This document shows positions 47,477-57,149 of a DNA stretch of 64,000 nt, piece by piece. The notes under the pieces were generated by a model. It did not search any database, was not told the DNA's origin, and worked only from the letters and a program-made list of their open reading frames with translations. The translations under genes and the position numbers were made by a program. How positions within the stretch are numbered: position 1 is the first letter of the stretch; every line of letters begins with the position of its first letter. The DNA comes from Candidatus Zixiibacteriota bacterium (GTDB lineage: Bacteria > RBG-13-66-14 > B26-G2 > WVWN01): NCBI GenBank assembly GCA_030613505.1, contig JAUWLW010000006.1, positions 1-64,000 on the forward strand, given 5' to 3'.

Positions 47477-48436
47477 CTACCGCATCAGCGCCTTGATCCT
47501 TCCTACGGAGGAGGGGTCGACGCCCGGGAAGTTCCGGTACTCGTAAATTGTCCCGTTGGTGCCGACGGCCCAGCCGTGCGTGCCGTCCAACATGAAGAGG
47601 CCGGAGAAGCTCTCCGACGTGGCCGGTTTGGTGTTAAACTTTTTCCAGCTCACGCCGTCGTAGCGCAGGATAACGCCGTCGTCGCACACCGCCCAACCTT
47701 CCGTCGGGCCGGTGAACGCCATTTCGCGGACGGCGGCCGTGGTGGGCGTGGTGACCTGCACCCAGCTCACGCCTTCGTAGTGGAAGAGGCGGCCTGAAGC
47801 GCCGCCCGCCCAAACGTTATTCTCGGACAGGGCGTAGATGCAGTGGAAATTCGTGGTCGTCGCGGCGCTGACCTGGGTCCATTCCGATTCCGCGAAGTGG
47901 AAGACCTTGCCTTTGTTGCCGCATAGCCAGCCGTCGTTTGGGCTCGAGAAATGTACGTCGTGGAGGGCGGCCAGGATACCGATATTCCAGGAGCTCCAGG
48001 CGCCTGTTCTCCCGCCGGTCCAGCGGAAGACGGTGCCGCGCTCCCCTACGGCCCAAGCAACCGAATTTTGCCCGGGCGGGATCGTGACGCCCCAGATATT
48101 ACGCTTGGTCGGCATACCGGCGAACTTCCACTTGGTGCCGTTGAAGACGGCGCCGTTACCCTGGGAGCCTACGGCGAGGCCGAAGTTCGCGGTGCCGAAG
48201 TCGACGTCCTGGAAGTACTGCGTGGGCCACGTGAAGTTGATGTTCCACCTCCCGTTACGGTAGCGGAGGATTTCACCCCAGTAACCGACGGCCCAGCCGG
48301 TATTGTCGTTGACGAACGTTACGGCGTTAATGTCTTTTGCGGTGGGGGATTTGTATTTCAACCATCCGGAGCTGGCGTAGCTGAAACACGCCGCCACCAC
48401 TATAGCGACCGCGGTCGTTAAACATACCCGCTTCAT
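47477..48436 (-). CDS. Secreted YCF48/BNR-like beta-propeller with conserved C-terminal tail
   Basis: Repeats NTGWAVGYWGEILRY, EGWAVCDDGVILRY, HGWAVGTNGTIYEY; ends VDPSSVGRIKALMR. Confidence 0.82.
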   Translation of the reverse strand: MKRVCLTTAVAIVVAACFSYASSGWLKYKSPTAKDINAVTFVNDNTGWAVGYWGEILRYRNGRWNINFTWPTQYFQDVDFGTANFGLAVGSQGNGAVFNGTKWKFAGMPTKRNIWGVTIPPGQNSVAWAVGERGTVFRWTGGRTGAWSSWNIGILAALHDVHFSSPNDGWLCGNKGKVFHFAESEWTQVSAATTTNFHCIYALSENNVWAGGASGRLFHYEGVSWVQVTTPTTAAVREMAFTGPTEGWAVCDDGVILRYDGVSWKKFNTKPATSESFSGLFMLDGTHGWAVGTNGTIYEYRNFPGVDPSSVGRIKALMR

Positions 48437-48690
48437 CTCGCATCACCTCCGTTGGTGGGCGTTTAGCGGGTTAACCGTCCCGCGGCGCGGGACGGTTTCG
48501 TAAGTTTCTTTTCGTCGCCCCCCCGCTTAACGTTTCGATACACCTTGGCGGCGCGGCTAAATCTTCGCTCCGCCGTAATTTCATACCTGCCGATACGCAT
48601 AAAATTAGAATAATCGACGGCTTTTGTCAAGCATTTTTTCGGGAAAATACTCATATTGAGTGGATTACGGATGTTTATTTAAAAGCCTTT

Positions 48691-49965
48691 TTAATCGACA
48701 ACGCTCGCGGTAACGCCGTTGGGCATGGCGCCGTCGAAACGCGCCAGCGCGTTTTCCTGTACGCCGACGTCGAGCAGGCAGTTCCTCCCGACCGCGAAAT
48801 GCGCCGGTATTCGCACCCGCTTGCCGACCAACGTTATCCCGCGGCTCAGCTGTTCCGGAAAATCCTCGTTCGGCCGGGGTTCGCCGACGTCGTCGCCCAC
48901 GCGGGCGCCCGGCCCTACGCCGGCGAACTTGTCCAGTATCACGCGGTCCAACGACGCGCCGGCGCCCACCCGCGTCCCATCCAGAACTATCGAATCCTTA
49001 ACCCGCGCCCCCGCTTCGACGTAGACCCGCCGGAATAGTACCGAGTTTTCCACGCGGCCGTTTATTATGGACCCGTCGGCGACGAGGGAATTTACCACCT
49101 CCGCCTCCGGCCCGAACTTCACCGGGGGGTCGTCGGGGAGTCTGGTGTATATGGGCCAGGCCGGGTCGTCGAGCTTGCAGGCCGGGTTTTCGGCCAGGCA
49201 CTCAAAGGTTACGTCGTAGTAGTCGTCGACCGTGTCTATCCGGGCCCAATATTCGTCGTGCCGGTAAGCGGCGACGGCGCCCTCGGCGACGGCCGGCGCG
49301 ACGACGTCGGCGACGACGTCCGTGGCGCCCCGCGTCTCCGCCTGGCGTAATTTGTCTACCAGGAGAGAGCGGCCGAATACGTATATACCCGTAGACGCGT
49401 ACCAGGAGCCTTCGGCCGGCGCGGCGACGCCCACCGCGGCGACGACGTTGCCGCCGCCTATTTCGACCGCGTCGTTTCGGCCCGGTTGGGGCGCGGCCAT
49501 TTTCTTAACGACGAGCGTTACGCTCGCGGGCGAAACGGCGTGGAAGTCCAATAGCGGCCGGTAGTCCATTTTGTACACGCCGTCGCCCGAGGCCACGACC
49601 ACGCAATCGAAGCGTTCGTCGTCGACCACTTCCAGATTTTGGGCCAGCGCGTCCGCCGTCCCTTCGTACCAGTGGGTCTCGCCGCCGCGGTAGTAGGGCT
49701 CGAGCAGGCGGATGCCGCCGTCGCGTCGGTCGAGGTCCCACGGCTTGCCGATGCCGACGTGGGCTTTCAGCGACTCGGGGAGATATTGGGTGACCACGCC
49801 CACGTTGGTTATGCCGGAGTGAGTGAGGTTGGACAACGTGAAGTCGATGAGGCGATAGTGGCCGGCGAAGGGAACCGATGCCTTGGGGCGGACGCGGGAG
49901 AGGGCGAGCAGGCTGTCGCCCCGGCCGCCGGCGAATATCATCGCGAGGACGTTGCGCATCGGCAT
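48691..49965 (-). CDS. Divergent GlgC/GlgD-like ADP-glucose pyrophosphorylase homolog
   Basis: NVLAMIFAGGRGDSLLALSRVRPKASVPFAGHYRLIDFTLSNLTHSG; several catalytic motifs altered. Confidence 0.85.
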   Translation of the reverse strand: MPMRNVLAMIFAGGRGDSLLALSRVRPKASVPFAGHYRLIDFTLSNLTHSGITNVGVVTQYLPESLKAHVGIGKPWDLDRRDGGIRLLEPYYRGGETHWYEGTADALAQNLEVVDDERFDCVVVASGDGVYKMDYRPLLDFHAVSPASVTLVVKKMAAPQPGRNDAVEIGGGNVVAAVGVAAPAEGSWYASTGIYVFGRSLLVDKLRQAETRGATDVVADVVAPAVAEGAVAAYRHDEYWARIDTVDDYYDVTFECLAENPACKLDDPAWPIYTRLPDDPPVKFGPEAEVVNSLVADGSIINGRVENSVLFRRVYVEAGARVKDSIVLDGTRVGAGASLDRVILDKFAGVGPGARVGDDVGEPRPNEDFPEQLSRGITLVGKRVRIPAHFAVGRNCLLDVGVQENALARFDGAMPNGVTASVVD

Positions 49966-50808
49966 TTACGAGGAGCCCTTTTTTAACATAGCTTCCGCCA
50001 ATCGGTTGAGGTCTTCGGCGCTGTAGTAGTGGACCTTGACGGTGCCGCGCTTCGCCGAGCCGGTTATGGTTACCTTCGTCGCGAGCGACTTCTCGAGCCG
50101 GGCGGCGAGGTCGTCGAGGTACGGCGCGGCGCCCCGGCGGCGGGGGGCTTTGGGCGCCACCCGCTTCGCCAGCGCCTCGGCCTGCCGCGCCGAAAGGCCC
50201 TCCCGGCCTATGCGCCGGGCGAGCGCTATCTGGCGCGACTTGGGCTCGACGCCCACCAGTGGCCGCGCCTGGCCCGCGGTGAGCTTGCCCTCCCCCAGCA
50301 TGGCCAGCACCGGCGCCGCGAGCGCGAGCAGCCGTAGCGCGTTCGTGACGGCGGCGCGGCTTTTGCCCACCCCCCGGGCGACGGCCTCGTGGCTCAGGCC
50401 GTACTCGTCAACCAGGACCCTGAACGCCGCGGCCTCCTCCACCGCGTTCAGGTCCTCGCGCTGCAGGTTCTCCACCAGCGTCAGCGGCAGCATCATTTCG
50501 TCGGGGACGGCGCGGATGACGCAGGGGACGGCCCTCAGGCCCGCCTTGCGGGCGGCCAGCAGGCGACGCTCCCCGGCGACCACTTCGTAGCCCTTGCCGG
50601 CGCGGCGCACGACGAGCGGCTGCAGGATGCCGTGCTCCCGGATGGAAGCCGCCATCTCGGCCAGCTCGTCCGCGCCGAAGCGGCGGCGCGGCTGCCGCGG
50701 GTTGGGTTTTATCAGGTCTACGGCGATTTCGCGGACCACGGCGCCTTCCGCGGCGCCGGGCGGTATCAGTGCCTCCAGCCCCCGCCCCAGCACTTTCTTA
50801 GCGGCCAT
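49966..50808 (-). CDS. parB: Chromosome partitioning protein ParB
   Basis: [49 protein letters not shown]. Confidence 0.95.
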   Translation of the reverse strand: MAAKKVLGRGLEALIPPGAAEGAVVREIAVDLIKPNPRQPRRRFGADELAEMAASIREHGILQPLVVRRAGKGYEVVAGERRLLAARKAGLRAVPCVIRAVPDEMMLPLTLVENLQREDLNAVEEAAAFRVLVDEYGLSHEAVARGVGKSRAAVTNALRLLALAAPVLAMLGEGKLTAGQARPLVGVEPKSRQIALARRIGREGLSARQAEALAKRVAPKAPRRRGAAPYLDDLAARLEKSLATKVTITGSAKRGTVKVHYYSAEDLNRLAEAMLKKGSS

Positions 50809-51562
50809 CTCCTAAAACCTCCTGCGCGAGCGCAAGGTACGCCTGCGCGCCGCTCGAGGCGGCGTCGTATAAAAGGACGGGCAGGCCGAAGGAGGGCGCC
50901 TCGGCCAGCCGCACGTTGCGGGGTATGACGGTCCGGAAGACGGCGTCGCCGAAGTAGCGCCGGATCTCCTCCGCCACCTGCACCGACAGGTTGGTCCGGC
51001 CGTCGTACATGGTGAGCAGCACGCCGTCCAGCTCGAGCGACGGGTTGAGCCGCTCGCGCACCAGCGCCAGCGTCTCCATCAACAGGCCCACGCCCTCCAG
51101 CGCGTAGTACTCGCATTGGATGGGGAGGAGCACCGACTCCGCGGCCACGAGGGCGTTGACGGTCAGAAGCCCCAGCGAGGGGGGCGTGTCGATGAGGACG
51201 TAGTCGTATTGGTCCGTGACCTCTTTTAATTTAAATTTGAGTCGCGCCTCGCGGTCCTCGGCGTCGGCGAGTTCGAGCTGGGCGCCTACCAGCCGGGGGT
51301 GGGAGGGCGCGAGCTTGAGGCCCGGGACGCCGACCTCGACGACGACGTCCGAGAGCGTGGCCCCGCCCAGCAGCAGCTCGTACGTAGTGGCCTGCAGCGC
51401 GTCGCGGTCGACGCCCAGGCCCGAGGTGGCGTTGGCCTGCGGGTCGCAGTCGACCAGCAGGACCGGGCGCTCCGCGGCCGCCAGCGCCGCGGCCAGGTTG
51501 ACGGCGGTGGTCGTCTTGCCGACGCCGCCCTTCTGGTTCGCGATCGCGACGAATTTCTTCAT
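50798..51562 (-). CDS. parA: Chromosome partitioning ATPase ParA
   Basis: [35 protein letters not shown]. Confidence 0.95.
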   Translation of the reverse strand: MKKFVAIANQKGGVGKTTTAVNLAAALAAAERPVLLVDCDPQANATSGLGVDRDALQATTYELLLGGATLSDVVVEVGVPGLKLAPSHPRLVGAQLELADAEDREARLKFKLKEVTDQYDYVLIDTPPSLGLLTVNALVAAESVLLPIQCEYYALEGVGLLMETLALVRERLNPSLELDGVLLTMYDGRTNLSVQVAEEIRRYFGDAVFRTVIPRNVRLAEAPSFGLPVLLYDAASSGAQAYLALAQEVLGDGR

Positions 51563-51573
51563 ATCAGCGTTTA

Positions 51574-51589
51574 CGTTTCACGTGGAACG
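51574..51589. promoter_or_regulatory. Degenerate parS-like site
   Basis: CGTTTCACGTGGAACG. Confidence 0.7.
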
Positions 51590-51599
51590 GCAGGGCCGA

Positions 51600-51615
51600 T
51601 GTTTCACGTGAAACC
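51600..51615. promoter_or_regulatory. parS site
   Basis: TGTTTCACGTGAAACC, near-perfect match to TGTTTCACGTGAAACA. Confidence 0.92.
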
Positions 51616-52268
51616 TACTCTTTTATTACCTCGACGAGGAGGCGCGGTTTCGTAAGCGTCGGCAAATTATATTCGTGAATGTTGGCCAACCGCCCTCCCG
51701 CGGCGCCCGCCTCTTTTTCGAGGCCCGTTAACCTCTTACCGGCCACGTCCCCCAGGAAGAGCACCGCCCGGCCTCCCGCTTTGACCAGCGGCAACGACAA
51801 CTTCAACGCGACGTCCGCTCGGGCAAACGCCTTCGCGCAAGCCACGTCGAAGGCCGCGCCCGCCAATTCCTCCGCCGGCCGCGCATCCACGGCGACATTC
51901 CCCAACTCGAGCTCGGCCGCGGCCAGCCGTAAATACTCCGCTTTGCGCGGGGACGGTTCTATTAACGTTATTTTTAAATCCTCCCGCACGATCGCGAGCG
52001 GCAACCCCGGGTAGCCACCGCCGGAACCCACGTCGGCCAGCGTTTCGGCCGTCCCGGGCGGCGCCAATTCTTGCAATTTCAAGCTATCCAAGACCAAATG
52101 GACGACGTACGCCTCGGCCTCGAGCAGCGCCGAAAGCTTCGCCCGTTTCCGGTATTTTTCGTGGAGCGCGGCGAGCTTTTTCAGCTTTTTCCGCGCCTTT
52201 TCGCCGGTTTCGGCCAGGTATTTATCCAAAAAGAAGCCGATGTCGGCTCTAGCTGTTCGCGCACCCAC
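51615..52268 (-). CDS. rsmG: 16S rRNA (guanine527-N7)-methyltransferase RsmG
   Basis: LADVGSGGGYPGLPLAI; between parA and mnmG. Confidence 0.92.
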   Translation of the reverse strand: MGARTARADIGFFLDKYLAETGEKARKKLKKLAALHEKYRKRAKLSALLEAEAYVVHLVLDSLKLQELAPPGTAETLADVGSGGGYPGLPLAIVREDLKITLIEPSPRKAEYLRLAAAELELGNVAVDARPAEELAGAAFDVACAKAFARADVALKLSLPLVKAGGRAVLFLGDVAGKRLTGLEKEAGAAGGRLANIHEYNLPTLTKPRLLVEVIKE

Positions 52269-52299
52269 GTCGGCATATTAACTCCGGCCGCGCGGCCTG

Positions 52300-54114
52300 T
52301 CAACCGCGTTTTCCCTTGATAAACCGCAATAGGACTATCAAATCCGCGGGCGTGACGCCCTGCAGCCGCGACGCCCGGGCGAGCGTCGCCGGCCGGACGC
52401 GTTTGAGCGTGTCCCGCGCCTCGCTCGAAAGGCCCGTAACACCCTCATAATCCAGGTTTTCGGGTAACAACGCCTCTTCGTAGGCCGCGAGCGCCGCGGC
52501 CTCCTCCTCTTGCCGCCGGACGTACCCCGCGTACTTTATATCCGTCTCGACGCGGGCCCGCGCCGCCTCGCCGAATTCGGATATTTCGGGCAACTCTTCG
52601 GTTAAATATTCCATAGTGACCTCGGGGCGCTTGAGCATTTCCGCCGCGGCCTTCCGGCTCGAGCCCTCGCCGACCTTCCGCTCCTCCAACGTCTTACGCA
52701 GGCCGGTTACTTCCTCCCGGAATCGGGCCAGCGCCCGGCGGCGCGCCGGTTTGACCAGGCCGAACCGATACCCGTACTCGAGGAGGCGGTCGTCGGCGTT
52801 GTCCTCGCGGAGGCGGAGGCGGTACTCCGCCCGGGCGGTGAACATGCGGTACGGCTCGACGTGCTCCTTGGTGATGAGGTCGTCGACGAGGACGCCTATG
52901 TACGCCTCGTCGCGGCGGAGCGTGAACGGCTCGTCGCCTCGGCAGGCGAGCGCGGCGTTGACGCCGGCGACGATGCCCTGCGCCGCGGCCTCCTCGTAGC
53001 CGGAGGTCCCGTTTATCTGGCCGGCGCAGTAGAGGCCGGGGACCGCTTTAGCCTCCAGCGTCGCCTCGAGCTGGCGCGGCGGAACGAAGTCGTACTCCAC
53101 GGCGTAGCCGGCCCGCGTCATCCAGCAGTCCTCCAGGCCGGGGACCGTCCGCAGCGCCGCCTCCTGGACGTCTACCGGCATGCTGGTCGCGAAGCCGTTG
53201 ACGTAGAACTCGTCGAGGCGGCGGCCCTCGGGCTCGAGGAAGAGCTGGTGGCGCTCGCGGCCGAAGCGCACCACCTTATCCTCGATTGACGGGCAGTACC
53301 GCGGCCCGACGCCGACGATGACCTTCTGGAAGAGCGGCGAGCGCTCGACGTTGTCCATCAGCAGCTGCGCCGTCCGCTCGTTGGTGTACGTTACGTAGCA
53401 GGGGAGTTGTTGTACCTTTAAATAAGGCCGCGTAAAGGCGGGGCAGGGTTCGTCGCCGAGTTGGACCTGCGTCTTGGCGAGGTCCACCGAGCTAGCCTTG
53501 ACGCGGGGCGGCGTGCCGGTCTTCAGGCGGCCGATGTCTATGCCGAGGTCCCGGAGCGAGTCCGACAGGCCCTCGGCGGGCGGCTCGCCGACGCGGCCTC
53601 CCGCCTCTTGCCGCATGCCGACGTGCAGCAGGCCGTTTAAAAACGTCCCCGGCGTGAGGATTACGCGGCTCGAGGGGAAGAAGACGTCCCCGGCGATCAC
53701 CCCTTCGACGCCCGAGTCGCCCGCGGCTATTGCCGTAACCGTCGCCTGGCGGAGGTCGAGGTTGGCCGTACCCTCGAGGAGCCGTCGCGCGCGGCGCCGG
53801 TAGTCGTCGCGGTCGCATTGCAGCCGGGTCCCGCGGACCGCCGGGCCCCTGGAGCGGTTCAACGTCCGACCCTGGACCGCGGCGGCGTCCGCCAGCAGGC
53901 CTATGGCGCCGCCGAGGGCGTGGACCTCCTTGACGAGGGGGCCCTTGCCTAAGCCGCCGACGGCGGGGTTGCAGGACATCAGGCCGACGGTGTCGAAGCG
54001 GCCGGTCAGCATCAGCGTCCGGCAGGCCATCGCGGCCGCGGCTCGAGCGGCCTCGACGCCGGCGTGGCCGCCGCCCACGACGATCACGTCGTACGATTGG
54101 GGGTAGGTCCACAT
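52300..54114 (-). CDS. mnmG: tRNA uridine-5-carboxymethylaminomethyl modification enzyme MnmG
   Basis: [44 protein letters not shown]. Confidence 0.96.
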   Translation of the reverse strand: MWTYPQSYDVIVVGGGHAGVEAARAAAAMACRTLMLTGRFDTVGLMSCNPAVGGLGKGPLVKEVHALGGAIGLLADAAAVQGRTLNRSRGPAVRGTRLQCDRDDYRRRARRLLEGTANLDLRQATVTAIAAGDSGVEGVIAGDVFFPSSRVILTPGTFLNGLLHVGMRQEAGGRVGEPPAEGLSDSLRDLGIDIGRLKTGTPPRVKASSVDLAKTQVQLGDEPCPAFTRPYLKVQQLPCYVTYTNERTAQLLMDNVERSPLFQKVIVGVGPRYCPSIEDKVVRFGRERHQLFLEPEGRRLDEFYVNGFATSMPVDVQEAALRTVPGLEDCWMTRAGYAVEYDFVPPRQLEATLEAKAVPGLYCAGQINGTSGYEEAAAQGIVAGVNAALACRGDEPFTLRRDEAYIGVLVDDLITKEHVEPYRMFTARAEYRLRLREDNADDRLLEYGYRFGLVKPARRRALARFREEVTGLRKTLEERKVGEGSSRKAAAEMLKRPEVTMEYLTEELPEISEFGEAARARVETDIKYAGYVRRQEEEAAALAAYEEALLPENLDYEGVTGLSSEARDTLKRVRPATLARASRLQGVTPADLIVLLRFIKGKRG

Positions 54115-54129
54115 ACCTCTATTTTGCGG

Positions 54130-54149
54130 CCCAGACATTCGTGTCTGGG
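54130..54149. terminator. Hairpin between pentapeptide gene and mnmG
   Basis: CCCAGACA-TTCG-TGTCTGGG perfect 8-bp stem, weak U tract. Confidence 0.5.
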
Positions 54150-54150
54150 G

Positions 54151-55707
54151 TTACCTACGGAACGCCCGCCGTAGCGCGAGGATGGCGAAAGTTAATAATG
54201 CGCCGCCGGTTAATTTCTGGGCTGTATTAATTAAGAAATCGATGGCTGGTGCTTCGCGGGGCGGTAGCGTTATAAAGTTTTTAAAAGCCGACCAAAATTT
54301 GCCCCACAAGAATTTGATCGGTTCTAAATTATCTATAGGGAGTTTTATTGATATATATTCCCAAGGATAGATGAAATTACCTTTTATTAAATCGGACATA
54401 CCTGCTATTTCGTTTGCGAAACTTACAATGGTTAGCATTACGAACGAAACGTACCAAAGGGTTAAAAGCCAACCCAAGGGCCTAATAACGTCTTCGCCGT
54501 AATTACTCACGTATTTATATATCCTTAGGAAGAATTTTTTCGAATCCGGGAATCTTGGGTCGGCGAGTAGCATTTCCATTTGACCTACGTGGAAATCGGA
54601 CGCTTGTTCAAAAGCGAGTCGGCTTTCGAAATTTTGCCTTATTAAGCGGTAAATTTCGCCTACTCTTTCATAAGTCATTTCTTCTTCGCCTATGAGGTCT
54701 TCTTCACGTACGGTTTTTCTTTTATCACCTTCGGTTTTCCATATGGTTTCTTCGAATCCGAAAATTCCCGGGTTTTTTATTGCCGTAGTTCCCGTAAAGC
54801 GCCATTTTCTTACTGATGTTTTATAAGTGTAGACTTCGCTTTTATCGTAGAAATGGCAATAGGTTAAATCTATTTCCGCTTCGGGGATTATTATTTTTAT
54901 ATTATTTTCTTCATCCCTAATGAATTCGCTTTTTGCGTCGCGGGCGTAATTATTAACCACCCGGTCTAAGAATAGATAGTTGAAGCATTCTATTCCTATA
55001 AATAAACCCCGTCGCCTAAACTCGGCTTCGGAAAAGTACGTTTCGCCTTTAAACGTCGCACGATGGAATAAGGTGGCTTCTTTAAACACGGCGGTTGTGA
55101 AACGAGTTTCCCCCAGGAACTTAGCGTTGGAGAAAATTGCTTTTCCTCCGAAAAAATTACCGCGGAAATCTGCTTCTTCGTGGAATTCGGCCCCCCTAAA
55201 ATTAGCCTCGGCCAAGAACCGGCCCTTTCGAAAATCCGCTACACAAAAAAACTTCGAATCCGCGAAATTCGCTTTTAGGGAAAATAAAGACTCGCTAAAA
55301 TCCGCGAAGCCTGGGTATTCTAACGTACCCATAGTGGTATACATTTTTATTAGAAGGAATTCCGGACACCGGCGGAATTCCGTTGCAACGAATACGACTT
55401 GCCCTTTAAATTCTAGCCCCGCGAATTCCGCATCTCCGTAGAAGACCGCGTTAGTAAAGGTAATATGAAAAGGTATTTCTTTAGGGAATCTCCATTCTCC
55501 GAAAGGCGGGAATACGAAATACGAACAATCGAATAATATAACGGCTTTGTTTTCCGCTTCCTCGTATTCCTTAAGTGTTTCTTCGAAGTATGTTTTGAAT
55601 CTTTCCCAAAAATCCTTAGGTTTCTTTTTATCTATAGGCGCATGGAAAATACAATCTCCTTCTTTCGTTTCCGCGTCCCTTCCGCACCAACAGTTTTTTC
55701 CGCTCAT
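54151..55707 (-). CDS. Pentapeptide-repeat-like protein with C-terminal membrane/channel-like region
   Basis: Repeats (ANFADSKFF, ADFRKGRF, ANFRGAEF, ADFRGNFF); C-terminal TM helices; GGAGGAAAG before ATG; low GC. Confidence 0.85.
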   Translation of the reverse strand: MSGKNCWCGRDAETKEGDCIFHAPIDKKKPKDFWERFKTYFEETLKEYEEAENKAVILFDCSYFVFPPFGEWRFPKEIPFHITFTNAVFYGDAEFAGLEFKGQVVFVATEFRRCPEFLLIKMYTTMGTLEYPGFADFSESLFSLKANFADSKFFCVADFRKGRFLAEANFRGAEFHEEADFRGNFFGGKAIFSNAKFLGETRFTTAVFKEATLFHRATFKGETYFSEAEFRRRGLFIGIECFNYLFLDRVVNNYARDAKSEFIRDEENNIKIIIPEAEIDLTYCHFYDKSEVYTYKTSVRKWRFTGTTAIKNPGIFGFEETIWKTEGDKRKTVREEDLIGEEEMTYERVGEIYRLIRQNFESRLAFEQASDFHVGQMEMLLADPRFPDSKKFFLRIYKYVSNYGEDVIRPLGWLLTLWYVSFVMLTIVSFANEIAGMSDLIKGNFIYPWEYISIKLPIDNLEPIKFLWGKFWSAFKNFITLPPREAPAIDFLINTAQKLTGGALLTFAILALRRAFRR

Positions 55708-55717
55708 CTTTCCTCCT

Positions 55718-57064
55718 TCACTTCCCAATACAAAACCGACTGAAAATCTCGCCGTAGATCTCCTCGATATCTATGGCGCCGACGATGCGGCCGAGGGCGT
55801 CGGAGGCCAAACGCAGCTCCTCCGCGCCCAGCTCCTCGATGCCGCTTGAGGCTAGGTGCTCGCGGGCGCGGTAGAGCGAGGCCGCGGCCTCCTCCAGCAA
55901 CCGCCGCTCACGAGCGGAGAGCGACAGCTTCCCCGGCCCCTCCTCGGCGGCGTCGCGCGCGGTCGCGCGGCGGACCAGCTCGGCCACCACCTTGTCTACG
56001 CCGCGGCCCGTCCTGGCCGATATCGCCAGCCGGTCCTTCCGCGCCAGCGCCTGCGGCCACCCCGCCGCTAACGGCAGGTCGCACTTGTTCACGACGTGGA
56101 TGAGCTTTTCCGGCGCGACCATCGGCTGCTTGCGCGGCGGCGGCCGCGAGCCGTCGTCCAGCCAGACAACGAACGCCGCCTCCTCCACGTACGCCCGGGC
56201 GCGGCGAATCCCCTCCTGCTCGACGACGTCGTCGCCCTTCGCGTCCAGGCCCGCGCCGTCGGAGAGGCGGAAGAGGATCCCGCCCGCTATGTACGGCGCG
56301 TCGATGCGGTCCGTCGTCGTGCCGGCCCTGGCCGTCACGATCGCGCGCTCCTCGCCCAGCAGGCGGTTGAAGAGGGTGGACTTGCCGACGTTGCGCCGGC
56401 CTGCGATGGCGACGGTGAGGCCCTCCACCAGCGCGGCGCGGTCCCGGCTCGAGGCCACGAGGGCCCGCGCGCCGGCCTCCGCGGCGGCGACCAGCGTCAG
56501 GACCCTTTCGCTCTTGACGTCCTGCTCGAACTCCAGCGCGGCCTCCACCAACGCCCGGGCGGAGAGGACGCGCTCGCGCAGGCCGTTTATTTTATCCGAT
56601 AGCTCGCCCGCCAGGCGGCGGAGGGCGTCGGCTCGAGCCTCGGCGGTGCGCGCGTCGGCCAGGTCCGCGACGGCCTGCGCCGCGGCGAGGTCGAGCTTGT
56701 CGTTACCGACGGCGCGCCAGGTGAACTCGCCCGGCTCCGCGGCGCGGGCGCCGGCGGCGTACAGCGCCTCCAGCGCGGCCTCCAGTACCGCCGGGCCGGC
56801 GTGGGTGGTCAGCTCGGCCATGTCCTCGCCGGTGTAGGAGTTGGGCGCGGCGTAGAGGACGAGGACGGCGCGGTCGACGACCTCCGCCGTCTCGGGGTGG
56901 ACGAGGTCGCCGACGCGGGCGACGCGGGGGGCGGCGGCCGCCCGGGCGCGGAAGACCTTGTCGGCTATCTCGCGCGTCGCGGGGCCGCTCAGGCGTATTA
57001 CGGCCAGCGCGCCCCGGCCGGGGGGCGTCGCCACGGCGGCTATGGTGTCGCCGTCTCGAAACAC
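55718..57064 (-). CDS. mnmE: tRNA modification GTPase MnmE
   Basis: DTIAAVATPPGRGALAVIRLSG; GRRNVGKSTLFN; C-terminal FCIGK. Confidence 0.96.
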   Translation of the reverse strand: MFRDGDTIAAVATPPGRGALAVIRLSGPATREIADKVFRARAAAAPRVARVGDLVHPETAEVVDRAVLVLYAAPNSYTGEDMAELTTHAGPAVLEAALEALYAAGARAAEPGEFTWRAVGNDKLDLAAAQAVADLADARTAEARADALRRLAGELSDKINGLRERVLSARALVEAALEFEQDVKSERVLTLVAAAEAGARALVASSRDRAALVEGLTVAIAGRRNVGKSTLFNRLLGEERAIVTARAGTTTDRIDAPYIAGGILFRLSDGAGLDAKGDDVVEQEGIRRARAYVEEAAFVVWLDDGSRPPPRKQPMVAPEKLIHVVNKCDLPLAAGWPQALARKDRLAISARTGRGVDKVVAELVRRATARDAAEEGPGKLSLSARERRLLEEAAASLYRAREHLASSGIEELGAEELRLASDALGRIVGAIDIEEIYGEIFSRFCIGK

Positions 57065-57096
57065 TTATGGGCTTTATCCGCGTAATTCATAAAGAT

Positions 57097-57119
57097 ATCC
57101 CGCCGTCGCCGGCGGGATA
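57097..57119 (-). terminator. Hairpin downstream of jag
   Basis: TATCCCGCCGGCGACGGCGGGATA. Confidence 0.55.
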
Positions 57120-57149
57120 CGATTTTAAATAATATCGGCTCGCCGGCCG

